DNA from: Ligustrum vulgare
Taxonomy: Eukaryota > Streptophyta > Magnoliopsida > Lamiales > Oleaceae
Direction of reading: 5' to 3'
DNA length: 64,000 nt
NCBI GenBank assembly: GCA_963555705.1
Contig: OY743170.1
Coordinates: 16,351,596-16,415,595, forward strand
Shown here: positions 33,476-44,125 of the stretch, in pieces
How the letters are laid out: every line of letters begins with the position of its first letter
How positions within the stretch are numbered: position 1 is the stretch's first letter
The notes under the pieces: model-generated
What the model saw: the letters and a program-made list of their open reading frames with translations, nothing else
What the model was told of the DNA's origin: nothing
Databases searched by the model: none
Translations under genes and position numbers: made by a program

Positions 33476-33630
33476 ACCTTACCCCCTTAAAATAATTTCG
33501 TCCTCGAAATTTAAATTTACTTGATCTTATGATATCTGGATATTTAACCAGAATCTCTTCTTCTTTCTTTCTCTCAGGTAGCATCATCGCTACCATGTCT
33601 AACCCACTGGACTTTGACTAAAGGCATTTC
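33476..33630 (-). pseudogene. Polypurine tract and integrase C-terminal tail of the Tekay-like element
   Basis: The polypurine complement (ACCTTACCCCCTTAAAA) touches the LTR. Upstream in the minus frame come KEEEILVKYPDII, the stretch encoding a degenerate FEDEI-like end, and MPLVKVQWVRH. These are the closing segments of Tekay/Del pol next to its chromodomain. Nothing of pol remains beyond about 33640. Confidence 0.75.
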
Positions 33631-33639
33631 TTTGTTTTC

Positions 33640-34320
33640 TTAAGACATGGACTTTTCTATCAATAATGAACATAAATGTCTTCTCATAAAAAAATAAATT
33701 CTTATGAATCGTAAGTGACTGAGATTCATCATTCTTTGAATTCCATTTTGAATCAAAAACAACATAACTTATTCATAGATGGTCAACTCATTTCATAATC
33801 TCAATACATTATATCACATATTCTCAATTTCTCATATAGTCTCTAAACTTTGTATAAAGAAATATTTGTTGACTACTAAAGTCATTATTCAATAATCCAA
33901 AAGATATCACGTCTCTTCATTAATCTCTGTAAACCCATGAAAAATTTTCTTCAAGTTTAAATAAATCTTTACTAACATATCCAACCATAATAATTTGTCA
34001 TCTTTAAAAACTTCTCATCATCAAATATCACAACATTTCCCGCAAGGTATTTCTTTTACTCGTATATACGTATGAACTCTAATTCGATACGGTCATCATT
34101 TCACTTTCACGTGTCATCTCACTATACCTTGCTTTCCATTATTATAACAAAATATCAATACCAAAATCCAAGAAAATATTCCATATCTCCAAATCTCATC
34201 ATCAAATCTTCCTTTATCGAGAGACGTTAACAGCGCATTAACTCTTGTCTCCTCTTTTTATTATTTTACTCCTGCGCTTTCTTGCTGGAATCAAAATCAC
34301 TTGGATTCACTCAGATCCTT
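33640..34320. other. AT-rich spacer inside the Tekay-like element
   Basis: No ORF or recognised retrotransposon domain on either strand. The base composition (C/T/A-rich, G-poor on the plus strand, with many CATAA/TCATC words) resembles that of 36130-37340 on the other side of the cargo, suggesting both are untranslated filler of one non-autonomous element. Confidence 0.5.
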
Positions 34321-34322
34321 TA

Positions 34323-34339
34323 CGATTTTAAATAGATCG
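34323..34339 (+). promoter_or_regulatory. TATA-like box in a short inverted repeat upstream of the RNA-binding-protein-like ORF
   Basis: CGATTTTAAATAGATCG: the box TTTAAATA is flanked by CGAT and ATCG. It lies 30 bp before the ATG at 34369, close for a TATA box unless the leader is very short. A similar arrangement precedes the LOG-like gene. Confidence 0.35.
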
Positions 34340-34368
34340 TGATGGGAAGAGGTTAGATCCATCAAAAC

Positions 34369-34914
34369 ATGGATATCATCCTTTCAAACATTCGCAAGTA
34401 TTATTCCAGTCTTCATATGAATGATCTGAGAAAAATTTATAGAATTAGGCTCGAAAGATTAAGGTTGCTGATGGCTCATGGCATCCCAGAAGATGTTCGC
34501 TGGTTGATCGAAGCAAAAGTTCGATTTGCTGGTGAATTGCCATCGACATTTCCTAAACACATGCCTGGTTTAGGTAAAAGCACTTTCGCAAAGAAACGAA
34601 AAGCAAAAAGGCTGAATGGTTGCTACAAATGTGCTCGTTGGAACTGTAATACTCGTTGCAAATCAGTAGGATATTCTTCTAACAATCGGGATGATAAAAT
34701 TGAATTCATAAAGGGTGGACTGAGTAAGGAGTCTTTGGATGATATTCGATTGACTCTTGAGACGCACCCAAGTGGGTATGTGCAACGTGAACTTCTCTCC
34801 TTATACGCTCAATTTAACAAAGATAAAGACCGTTTCAGTCTCGAAAATATAGTAGCAAAAGATCATGTTTGCCAGTCTGTTTTACAAAATGAGGTTCTGG
34901 CAAACCAGCAATGA
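34369..34914 (+). CDS. Virus-like nucleic-acid-binding protein ORF (flexivirus NABP type), endogenous
   Basis: The ORF is an intact 181 codons from ATG (context AAAACATGG) to TGA. Residues 1-35 are helical and basic. 36-60 holds MAHGIPEDVRWLIEAKV. 70-82 is a dense basic patch KSTFAKKRKAKRL. Four Cys follow at 85, 88, 93 and 97 (C-x2-C-x4-C-x3-C). Then comes DDKIEFIKGGL at 109-118. A basic patch followed at once by a small Cys cluster and a short FI-x-G motif is the pattern of the small RNA-binding proteins at the 3' end of carlavirus, vitivirus and trichovirus genomes, several of which suppress RNA silencing. The N- and C-terminal extensions are longer than usual. No viral coat protein frame lies upstream. 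The gene is antisense to the host retrotransposon. The family call is by pattern only. Confidence 0.6.
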   Translation: MDIILSNIRKYYSSLHMNDLRKIYRIRLERLRLLMAHGIPEDVRWLIEAKVRFAGELPSTFPKHMPGLGKSTFAKKRKAKRLNGCYKCARWNCNTRCKSVGYSSNNRDDKIEFIKGGLSKESLDDIRLTLETHPSGYVQRELLSLYAQFNKDKDRFSLENIVAKDHVCQSVLQNEVLANQQ

Positions 34915-35112
34915 TATAAGGTAAATCTCTTGTTACATATTTAAAATATTCTTCTGTTTCCTTTCACGCGTTTTGATAAAAGTTGGAAATAAAATATTGA
35001 ATCGCCGAAAGGTGACAGTCTCGATACGATAAAAATATTCAAAAGTAGGCTGATTTTGTCAAAAGCAAATCTTTACTTTTTCAAAAGCTAATCAGAAACA
35101 GTGTAGTTTTTC

Positions 35113-35126
35113 GGCTTTAAATAGCC
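35113..35126 (+). promoter_or_regulatory. TATA-like box in a short inverted repeat upstream of the LOG-like gene
   Basis: GGCTTTAAATAGCC: TTTAAATA is flanked by GGCT and AGCC and lies 72 bp before the ATG at 35198, a normal spacing for a plant TATA box with an about 40-nt leader. Two CAAAAGC words (about 35059 and 35083) lie just upstream. Confidence 0.45.
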
Positions 35127-35197
35127 AAACATTTTCATAGTTCAGGCATCCCAAAATCACATCTTCTTCGTAAGTTTTCCCTTCTTTACTATTAAAG

Positions 35198-35852
35198 ATG
35201 GAAGCACCAAAACTTCGACAGATCAAAACTATTTGTGTAATTTTGTGGATCAAAAGTGGGGAAAGGTTTTGGGTATCTAGAAACAGTTGTAGATCTTGGA
35301 AAGAAACTGGGAGAGAAAGGTATAAATCTTGTGTATGGGGGTGGTAGCAGTGGTCTGATGGGTTGTGTTTCCCAATCTGCTCTCACAGAGCAAGTAAAAG
35401 TGATCGGTGTTATACCTGTCCCTTTGGCAGATATAGCAGGCAAAACTCGAGTGCATGAAGTGCAAACCTTATCTATCCATGAACGCATAACTTGTATGCT
35501 ATATGGTTCTGATGCCTTTATAGCCCTACCCGGAGGTTTTGGTACTTTAGAAGAAATCTTCAATATTACCTCCTGGACTCAACTAGATCTCCATACTAAG
35601 CCTATTGGGCTCTTAAATGTTAACAATTTCTTTGATGGTTTGTTAACCTTTCTTGACTATGCCGTGGAACAGGGATTCATCTCTCCATTTTCCAGAAGGA
35701 TCCTTATTTCTGCTCCTACTATTGATGAACTACTGGATAAGCTGCAGTCATATATCCCAATACAAGATCCAGTAGGTTTTAAGGTAGATTGGTCGCAAGG
35801 AAGGGGAGTCAAGCGAAAATGGAGTCCGGTTAATGTAAACTTAACTCTGTGA
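35198..35852 (+). pseudogene. LOG-type cytokinin riboside 5'-monophosphate phosphoribohydrolase, intronless, one frameshift
   Basis: LOG enzymes release the active cytokinin base from its riboside monophosphate. The frame from ATG 35198 reads 14 codons of a normal LOG N-terminus (KTICV). A 1-nt insertion at 35239/35240 then shifts it, and the remaining 203 codons are open to TGA at 35850-35852. Conserved blocks are the glycine-rich NLVYGGGSSGLMG, VIGVIPVPLA, the phosphoribose-binding PGGFGTLEE (35529-35555) and KPIGLLNVN. The usual His-x-Arg-Lys block reads HERITCM, so the Arg is kept but the Lys is replaced. LOG genes normally have several introns; this copy has none, which points to a retrocopy. 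Translation could begin only downstream of the shift, losing the Rossmann start. Either it is a very young pseudogene or a sequence error mimics one. Confidence 0.85.
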
Positions 35853-37350
35853 ATCTTAGAATAGGTGGGGGTAGAGTACGGAGTATTCTTACCCTCGAGA
35901 CACCCCTCAAATTACTAGGATTTCCTTAATGTTTAAATCTTGTGTGTACCTCAAAGTTTCAAGGTGGTAGGATACGGCTACTCCGGAAACACATCTCTCA
36001 TTTTGAGGACTTTTCCATGTTTTTCTCATTTGCTTTTGTGTGTTTCATGTATTTCCTTTCTAGTGTGACTCTTGTATGTTCTCTTCATGAGAAATAATAA
36101 TATTTCTGTTATCGTCTACTAAATCTCGCTTGTGATGTAAATGAACTTGCATGTCTAACCTTAATTCCTTTAGTGGATGCTTATCATATTATGCTCTTAA
36201 TTCCAAATTATAAAATTCTGGACAGAGTCTCCCTTGTAATTTGGACTTATCCAACCCGTAGGTATACTTCATAACCAACAATAACAAATAACTCCACATT
36301 TATTCACAACGATTTAAAAATATTGACAACGATTCCAACGCTTCAATATCATCAAAAATATCCCATAATTCCTCATCATAAGAATTTCAAATCATATTCG
36401 TCAATATCATAATTTCACTTCTTTCAATACATTAATTGTCTCACAAGACTACTCATACTTATAAATATATGCCATAAATCATATTTCCAAAATTTATTCA
36501 CAAGGCCAATCTTCATAATAAATTTCTCTTCAACATAGAGGCATAATTCATTTACTCAACATAATATCCATCACTTAATTCTCAATAACCAAATCTTTAA
36601 ATCTCTAACTTCATAATTCTTCTCATAAAATATCAATAAAATCATATCACTTATAATCTCAACATCTCATAAAACTTCATAAAATTGACTTGCTATTTCT
36701 CGTTTAATCTAAACGATAGATAATCTGAACATATTGTCTAATCATTTCTGTTGACTTCTCATACTTAGTGTCATGTCTAAAATCAATTATGCAAAGTCCA
36801 GTTAGGGTTCATCATTTCTAAACTTGACGACAAAATTATTTTGAAATCATTCTTAAATCATATTATTCCCATTATGCTCAACACTCGTTCTCTTTCTTTT
36901 CTTTCTTATTCGGAAATCTCTTTCTCTTTAGTAACGACCCGGCTCCCTCGCTGGGGCCTTCTCCGAGTCGTACTCATAGTCTAAAACATATAAGTTATGA
37001 CAAGCATAACAACATCATTATTTCTGAAGAAAATACATTCTCATGAATATAAAATTTCAAGTCTCATGCATTGAAGCAAGTAAGTTTTGACAAGCATAAC
37101 AACATCATAAATCTTCTTTCTCATAAATCATTAAAATAAGTATCCGAAATACTCTTCATTCTTTCTCATAAATCCGTAAATAAGTATTCGAAATACTGAA
37201 ATAACTTTAAACATCATAAACTTCTTTACCTCGAAGTTGGTGGAACGAATGATGGCAGTGGCAATCTTTATCCATAACAATTTCATAATGGAAAATGTTT
37301 CTTGAAATTTTCTTTTTGAAAACTTACCAGTCTACAGAAACGCAGACTGG
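35853..37350. other. 3' flank of the LOG-like gene and leader of the Tekay-like element
   Basis: 35868-36020 holds two GC-richer hairpin-prone blocks (GGGTAGAGTACGGAGTATTC and GGTAGGATACGGCTACTCC). AATAATAATAT at about 36095 could act as a plant poly(A) signal for the plus-strand gene. From 36130 the sequence is AT-rich without ORFs. At 36932-36975 a segment (ACGACCCGGCTCCCTCGCTG) repeats a hairpin module otherwise found inside the LTRs (32263 and 37922). No gag is present. Confidence 0.45.
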
Positions 37351-37361
37351 CTCTGATACCA
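37351..37361 (-). other. Primer binding site of the Tekay-like element
   Basis: CTCTGATACCA is the complement of the initiator-tRNA-Met primer site, 3 bp inside the LTR at 37365. It sets the minus orientation. Confidence 0.9.
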
Positions 37362-37364
37362 ACT

Positions 37365-38973
37365 TGTAGCGCCCCGAGTTCCGTATACCCGGTTCACCAC
37401 TTAAATCGTCTGATCTAACTTTTCAATTTATATTTTTGCGGAAGAAATAATTGAAATTCATTTTTTGGCAACATTGAATAAACTGTAATGGTCGATAAAA
37501 TTGTAAACATTTATGAAACCATATGAAATAGTAAATCGAACCATTAATATTGTAAATAAATTGACAATATCATAATTTTTCAAATTATTCAATGTTTGGA
37601 AAATACGGAAATCATTAAAATCAAACTTTCATCCATTTAACGTTTATTGCCACCATCATTCATCGCTTGCCACGGTCTCCGAAATCTGCAAAATTGTTAA
37701 AAATAGACATGAGCATTTCATAGAAATACTCAGTAGGCTCATCGCCAATTAATTAATTTACAATATAATTGAACACATAAATGCATGCTCTTTAGAAACA
37801 TAAAGTGTGGGTAGTCTCTTCTTTTCATAAATCATATACTCTTTAAAAAACATTGTACGGGGTACCGGATTGGGCTCCCTCAAGGGGCCTTTTCCCAATC
37901 TTGCCCGCATACTCATTCTGTAACGACCCGGCTCCCTCGCTGGGGCCTTCTCCGAGTCATAATCATTCTCTTTCTTCTTTTGTAGCGTTCCCGGTCCTCA
38001 AGGGATACGGCCGTCTACTCATGATCTTTTCCACAAAGGGAATACATTCTCATTTAGCGGATTGGGCTCCCTCAAAGGGGCCTTTTCCCAATATTGTCCG
38101 CATACTCATAGTCTTTCCACTTTTGTAGCGTTCCCGTTCCTCAAGGGATACGGCCCTCTACTCATGGTCTTTCCAAGTTTTCTTTTCATAAAAACGACTT
38201 TCGCATAAGTCACGTAACATTCTCATTTCTTTTCATCAAAATGACTTTCACATAAGTCACATAACATTCTCATGCAAATCATAATTTAAATCAATTAATA
38301 GGGGCGAGTCTACCCATTGTTCTTTCCACGAAAAATACATTTTCATTTCCTTTCATAAACATAACTTTTCACAAATCACATGACATTCACATGCAATTAT
38401 AATTTAAATAAATTAATAGGTGTGAGTCTACACATTGGTCTTTCCACGAAAAATACATTTTCATTTCTTCTCATAAAATGACCTTCACAAGTAACATGAC
38501 ATTCACATGCAATTATAATTTAAATAAATTAATAAGGAGAGTCTACCTTAAATCCGACGAGTGCAAAGTTGAGCGGGAAATGATTTCATTCTTTAATTCT
38601 CCGTACGCTTCGTCTAGCCCATAATTTAGCCTTAGTCTTTAGTAATTTATAGTTTAAAAATAATAATTTATAATTTGAGGACTGAAAATGATGTTTTGAA
38701 AGTTTAGGGACTAAAATGAATCTTTTGAAAGTTCAGGGACTAAAATGTAAATCTTTTAAAACTTGTGCTTAAAATCAAATGAATTAAATCGGAAGGGACT
38801 GAAATAAAATGGGTTTTAAAAATGAAGGGCTAATTAAAACTCATTTAAAACTTGGGGACTGATTTGAAATAACTTTAAAACTTCAGGGAGCAAAACGCAA
38901 ATTCTGAAAATTAAAATATTAACATCAGATTTCTCTTTCATTTCACGATCTGAAGGCATAAGAGAGAAAATAC

Positions 38974-39017
<44 letters not shown>

Positions 39018-40165
39018 GAACTAGGGCGTAAATCCGTCCTTCGACGGGAGATTCTGCCGGCGTAACACCGGAGTAAGGTGGCGGTGAGCGACGGGGCGTT
39101 ATAGACTAAGTTTTTGTGTGGTTTAGGTGCAAGAAATGGGTGCGAAACATTGTATAAAACAGCGGCTTAGATCGCGATTCTGAAGGTCAAATCTTAGCTG
39201 CGAAATCCGGTGATGGTTGAGGTAATTAACTGGCTCCGTCTATTCTTGGGTTTGGTTGAGGATTTGAGTTTAATTTTTGGATGGGCAGTGGCGGTGAAGG
39301 GAAGTTTTGTGTTCAGTTTGAATTGAGTGTTCGATGATGGAGGCAGCGATGATGAAGATGGTGACTCTATGTGTGTTTGATGGGAGTTTGCAGTTTACAT
39401 TGCTGAATTGAGTTTGTTTTGGTGACTTGACAGTGGTAGCTCGATGGTTTGGATGCAGGGTATGAATATGGTGGTGATGATGATAATTTGTGACCTGCAT
39501 TGGATGGAAATTCTTGGTGGTGATGGTGGCAGATTGGTGGCTGGTTGAGTGAAAGGGAGTGAAAATGGATGAAGTTGAAATGGCTGCTTGAACTGGAGCT
39601 GGGTGGATGCTAAACTGAAATTGTACAGAGTGGTTTGGGTGGTGACTCCGGTTGATTGCAGCTGTTATGTATTGAATTTGTAACGCCTGGAATTTGCCGG
39701 GGGTTGGAATAATAATGATGATGTTTTGTGTAAAGATGAAAAACGTGGGGGGTGCAGTTAGGTTTAGTTAAATATGATTAATTTAAGATAATTAACTAAA
39801 AATTTGACTAACTTCGATTTGGAAAAATGTATTTAAAACAGATATATTTTGGACTGAAAGTAAATTTGAGAATAAATAAATTTTGAGATAGAAATTGAAT
39901 TTCGTATTTGGACTTGAAATAATTTAGATAAGGAAAATTTGAATTTAAAATGATTTTGAAAATAATACTTTGAATAAATAATTAAAATAACATAATTTTA
40001 GAAATTCGGACATTTAATTTAAAATCGAATGAATTTAACATTTCTCGACTTGGCTTGACGAATCCGTCGCGGCGTTAACTTCAAAATAATGGGTGAGATA
40101 GTAGCAACACGATTTTCTAAATATTAAAATAATTATTAATTGCGTAAAAATTCTTGGTCGCTACA
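37365..40165 (-). repeat. 5' LTR of the Tekay-like element, full length
   Basis: The LTR is 2801 bp, TGTAGCGCCCCGAG...GGTCGCTACA in plus reading. The 1030 bp absent from the left LTR (38688-39717) contain a series of GGGACTAAAATG-type repeats (38700-38900), a (GA)n run (38976-39014) and a GC-rich segment at about 39020-39110. A TGATGG-rich tail follows. Confidence 0.94.
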
Positions 40166-40170
40166 AGGAC

Positions 40171-41275
40171 TGCACTGCTCCAACGAATCTTATGCCTCCA
40201 GTTCAAATGTTTAAAAAAGCATGTATATTGAACTTCATTGTTTTATTTAACCTATATACTACAACGCCGATAGAAATTAGAGTTAAGTCTAGCGCCAAAG
40301 CAGTACATAATGGAAACAATTTTTAACATAAATAATATTTTATTTATGAATCATCGCGATTAGAGAGGAAGTTATTCCCTATAATCTCGCCACCTCAACA
40401 AGTTCAACACAAATAATAGCCACTACAAATTCTCTCCAAGGATACAGCCACGTATGGGTCGACCCTACATCTATAAATTCATCTACGAACTCCTTTGATT
40501 GCTGTTTCTATTCCTGCTCCTCAAATGATACAAAAATGCCAAAAAACTAGCTGAACAACGCATTTTCAAGGAGCAATTAAACATTCCCTTGCTGGAATAA
40601 CTTCCAAATACAAAAAGCGATCTGAAGGGTTGAAATTCTCCCTAAAACAAGACCCCAACTCTAATGCAATGGGTAAGGCAGAAAATAGATGTAATAAGGA
40701 ATGCACCATATTCATGACCCATGGAAGCGAAGCGGAGAGGAATATGATCTTGAATCCCAAGCTTGCTGGCCTAGAATTGCATCCATGCAAACTCATAGGG
40801 TCTAGGGTCAACCTTAAATTTTGGAGTCTCAGGAACCTTGGTAAGCAAGTGCATACTTCATTAGTCCTAGAGACCATCATTGGATCAACAAAAATGAGTC
40901 TTCAAACCGCGAACCAAGAGTCACAATGCTCTATCACCTATAAGAAATAGATATCATGATATTATTATTGGCTACATGATGGAATGTCCGAGGTGGAATT
41001 GAACCCTCATTGACTCACTCATTTTCATATCTCCCATACCAACTTATAGATCATGAAAGCTAGAGGAACAATTGAATCCAACATCAAAATGGTCCAAACA
41101 ATGGGAATATTGAACAATTTTCATGGCAATATAATGGGAAGAATGTTGTGTAGTGTCATGCAAAGTACCAAGAATTCTTCCCTAATTATAGGCTACAACA
41201 TCGAAAGCTAAAAAGACAAATGAAGAGGCACACATTTATGGCGTTGTGGAAACTCATCAGTCACCCTATAATTAG
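40171..41275. other. Unassigned spacer
   Basis: It may include more of the Tat-like relic, since it directly follows the TSD of the element inserted in it, but no domain can be named. Both strands are open at 40566-40950 (104 and 106 codons) without resemblance to any family I know. A plus-strand stretch near 40330-40530 looks like UTR-type sequence. No feature can be called. Confidence 0.3.
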
Positions 41276-44025
41276 TGTGTGTTTGGTAGGATTCTTGGAA
41301 GATCTAAAAGTACTTTTAGAAGGTCTAAAGTACTTTTAGTAAAAATATATATATAGATGTTTGACAATGATTGTCTAATTGAAAAAATATTTTTTCACTG
41401 AATAAACAATTTTTTAAGCTGTTTCAGAGAATCTCAAATTTGTGGTTTCTCAAAAAAACACTTTTACAAAAAGCTAAAATATATAATATTTTATTATCAA
41501 ATTTATTGAAAATATATTATATTTCATAATTCGTATTAAATTATTATATTTAATTGATTAATAAAAATTATATTTAATTGATTAATAAAATTTGAAATAT
41601 TTTGAAAATATATTATTTTTCATAACTCGTATTGAAATATTATATTTTATTGATTAATACAAAATCATAATTTATTAATTAATAAAATATGACATATGTT
41701 GAAAATATATTATTTTTCATAACTCGTATTGAAATATTATATTTTATTCATTAATATATTTTATTAATTACTAGAATATGAAATTTATTGAAAATATTTT
41801 TTTTATAACTCTTATGGAAAATCATTTGAAATATTATAATTCATTAATTAATAAAATATGAAATCTTTTGAAAAAAAAAATCAAGAATACATTTTTACAT
41901 AATTAATTAATAAAAATATGAAATATATTGAAAATAGTGAAATATTATAGTTTATGAATTAATTAAATACTTTTTTTTTTCTTTCAATTTATAGATTTCA
42001 ACATTGAGGTGAAAAAATTATTTAATTTTTTGTTAGTTGTGATATACAATTTAAGTTTTAGTTTATACAAAAGCACTTTTGTAGTTGTGTGTTGAGTGCA
42101 TTTTATATGCATATTTCATACTTTTTTTGGTAGTAAATTTGGAGTTGGGACAAATATCTACTTAATTGTACATATTTTGTGATTATATAGGCATAACATT
42201 CAACTTCATGAGAAAAAGTACAATGGAGAAGCTAAATGAAAGCTTAATTGAAGAAATTGAAGAGAAAATAGTCAAACCTGGCAAAGAGAAAAAGTTTGGA
42301 GACCAATTTGTCACTTTTTCGAAAGCTGTGGACCTGCTGTGCAATTGAACGAGGGATTAAATTGCATGTTTTCAAAAGTTGAAGGACCTCAAATGCAATT
42401 TTAGAAGGACTTGTTTGAAAGAAATCGAAAAATTTAGAGGTCAAATCGATCGACATTGAAAGATGAAGGACTTCGTTGCAATTAAAAGAAAGACCAAATT
42501 GCAAGACACTCACCCAGTTGAACCACGTGAATGCGTGGCTCGAACTAGGTAGCGCTTGCGACTCGTACCCAAAGATGGACCCGAGAGTTTTCAGGTTCAC
42601 CGCGTAATCGCACAGCTTTATATTTCAAAAAATTTGGGCCGACCTGGTTCTACCCAAATGCTGTCAAACACAGGTTTTTACGTTTTTTGGCGATTTTTGA
42701 GTTTTTTTTTGGTGGAAAAATATATATATCAAACCATGATTTGAGCTAGGGTTTATTCCTATTCTTGCCTCTTTCCATTTTCTCTTCATATTTCTTAGTT
42801 TCTTTTGTTAGTTTCTCTTGTAATTTTATATTTTGCTGATGAACGTTGATTGAAGAGAGAAAAACCTACAACATTGTGGAAGAACATTGATATTTTGAAG
42901 CTAAAGTTATTGTTGAAGGAAAGTTTCTATTATTTAATCTTCATATTTCTTCATATATTTTAATCTATTGTTAAAATGATGTATTTAATTCTTTAGTTTT
43001 TTTATTATTTTATCATGGGCTAATTTATTATGTGTTGGGATGATTGAGGAAACTTGACCTAGTTCAGTTGAAATTAATGCTTGCATTGAGAATTTAAGTT
43101 ATTTACTATCTTCGCATTTATTGTTGTATTTATTGTCTTGCATTTATTTTGACCAATTTAATGCGTGAATTTTGTGGAATGTACAATTATTGAGAAATTA
43201 TTGTATATTCTAGATCAATAAAATATATGTTCTAGGTTCTTGTTAAGGATAAAGATATACCTTAAACCCCATATGATCCATTGAGTTATTTTCACAAAGG
43301 TTTAATGTAATTGATGTGTCTTTAATCGACATAGAGATATAGTAGGTTAATTCCACTAATTAGGGTTGATTTCACTCGAGAAGTAATTAACTAAACTTGG
43401 AAAGCCGGATCTAACTTGATTAGTAAATCTCATTTCAATTTGCATGTTGAGAAATCAATTAGGTGAAGGTCAAGTGGAATCAAGAATCTCAACACTCTTT
43501 TATCATCAAATTATCACCATTTGCTATTTCATTATTTAATTTAAGTACTAGAATATTTTCAAGATCAAACTTTATTGTGTGTTTTTATTGTTGAAATTGA
43601 TTAAATTGAAGTGTAATTGGGATAAACAATCTAGGATCAATAAACCAGACTCATTAGTCCACTATTACTTGTATGCGACACGTGCACTTGCAGTGCATTT
43701 TGAGCGAACATTGTGCTGTCAAACAATCAATTTACCCCTTGTTTTATTTTCATCAATTTTGAAAAAAGTTGAGTTTTTGGAGAATATGGGGGTGTAGATT
43801 GAGTTGAAAAGTAAAAATTGTAAGCTAAAAGTAAGATGTGTGGTGCAAATTGAGTACTATAGAAAAATGAGATGGAAAAAAATGGATGTTAACAGTACTT
43901 TCTGGAGTGACAACCAAACTGTCAACTTTTTTTTAACAGTACTTTTAAAAAACATCTACTAATAAAAGCTCTACTAAAAAAGCTCTATTCACAGCAACTG
44001 TGCTAAATAGGCTCTTCATGCAAAA
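41276..44025. repeat. MITE-like ends enclosing AT-rich tandem repeats and an LTR-like stretch
   Basis: The left end (GTGTGTTTGGTAGGATTC...AAAAGTACTTTTAG) and the right end (AACAGTACTTTTAAAA...AACCAAACTGTC near 43900) are of the GTTTGGT...ACCAAAC type seen in plant hAT-like MITEs. 41480-41960 is an AT-rich tandem array of about 100-115-bp units (landmark TTTTTCATAACTCGTATTGAAATATTATA). 42700-43730 resembles a decayed Athila/Tat LTR, ending in TGCGACACGTGCACTTGCAGTGC. No coding frame is supported. Confidence 0.4.
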
Positions 44026-44125
44026 GGTTTTTCTGCAAAGTCTATGTCTTACATGAATGCTTACACTTGGGCTTTTTGGACTATTCATAGGCTGTTACCG
44101 CATAAGAAGAAAATGAATTGTACTT

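Larger units (their letters stand above)
31705..40165 (-). mobile_element. Tekay/Del-like LTR retrotransposon with antisense cargo genes
   Basis: The element is 8461 bp with a perfect target duplication AGGAC (31700-31704 and 40166-40170). LTRs are 31705-33475 (shortened by a 1030-bp deletion) and 37365-40165. The primer site complement is at 37351-37361 and the polypurine complement at 33476-33492, giving minus orientation. The end of pol (33495-33630) has the integrase-tail and FEDE-like end of Tekay/Del chromoviruses, but gag, protease, RT, RNase H and the integrase core are absent. In their place lie about 3.7 kb with two plus-strand genes (34369-34914 and 35198-35852). The element cannot transpose on its own and would need proteins from an autonomous relative. 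Confidence 0.92.

Noticed and set aside
40566..40950. Overlapping ORFs on both strands (104 and 106 codons)
   Set aside because: No recognisable domain or conserved motif, and both strands open at once suggests chance.
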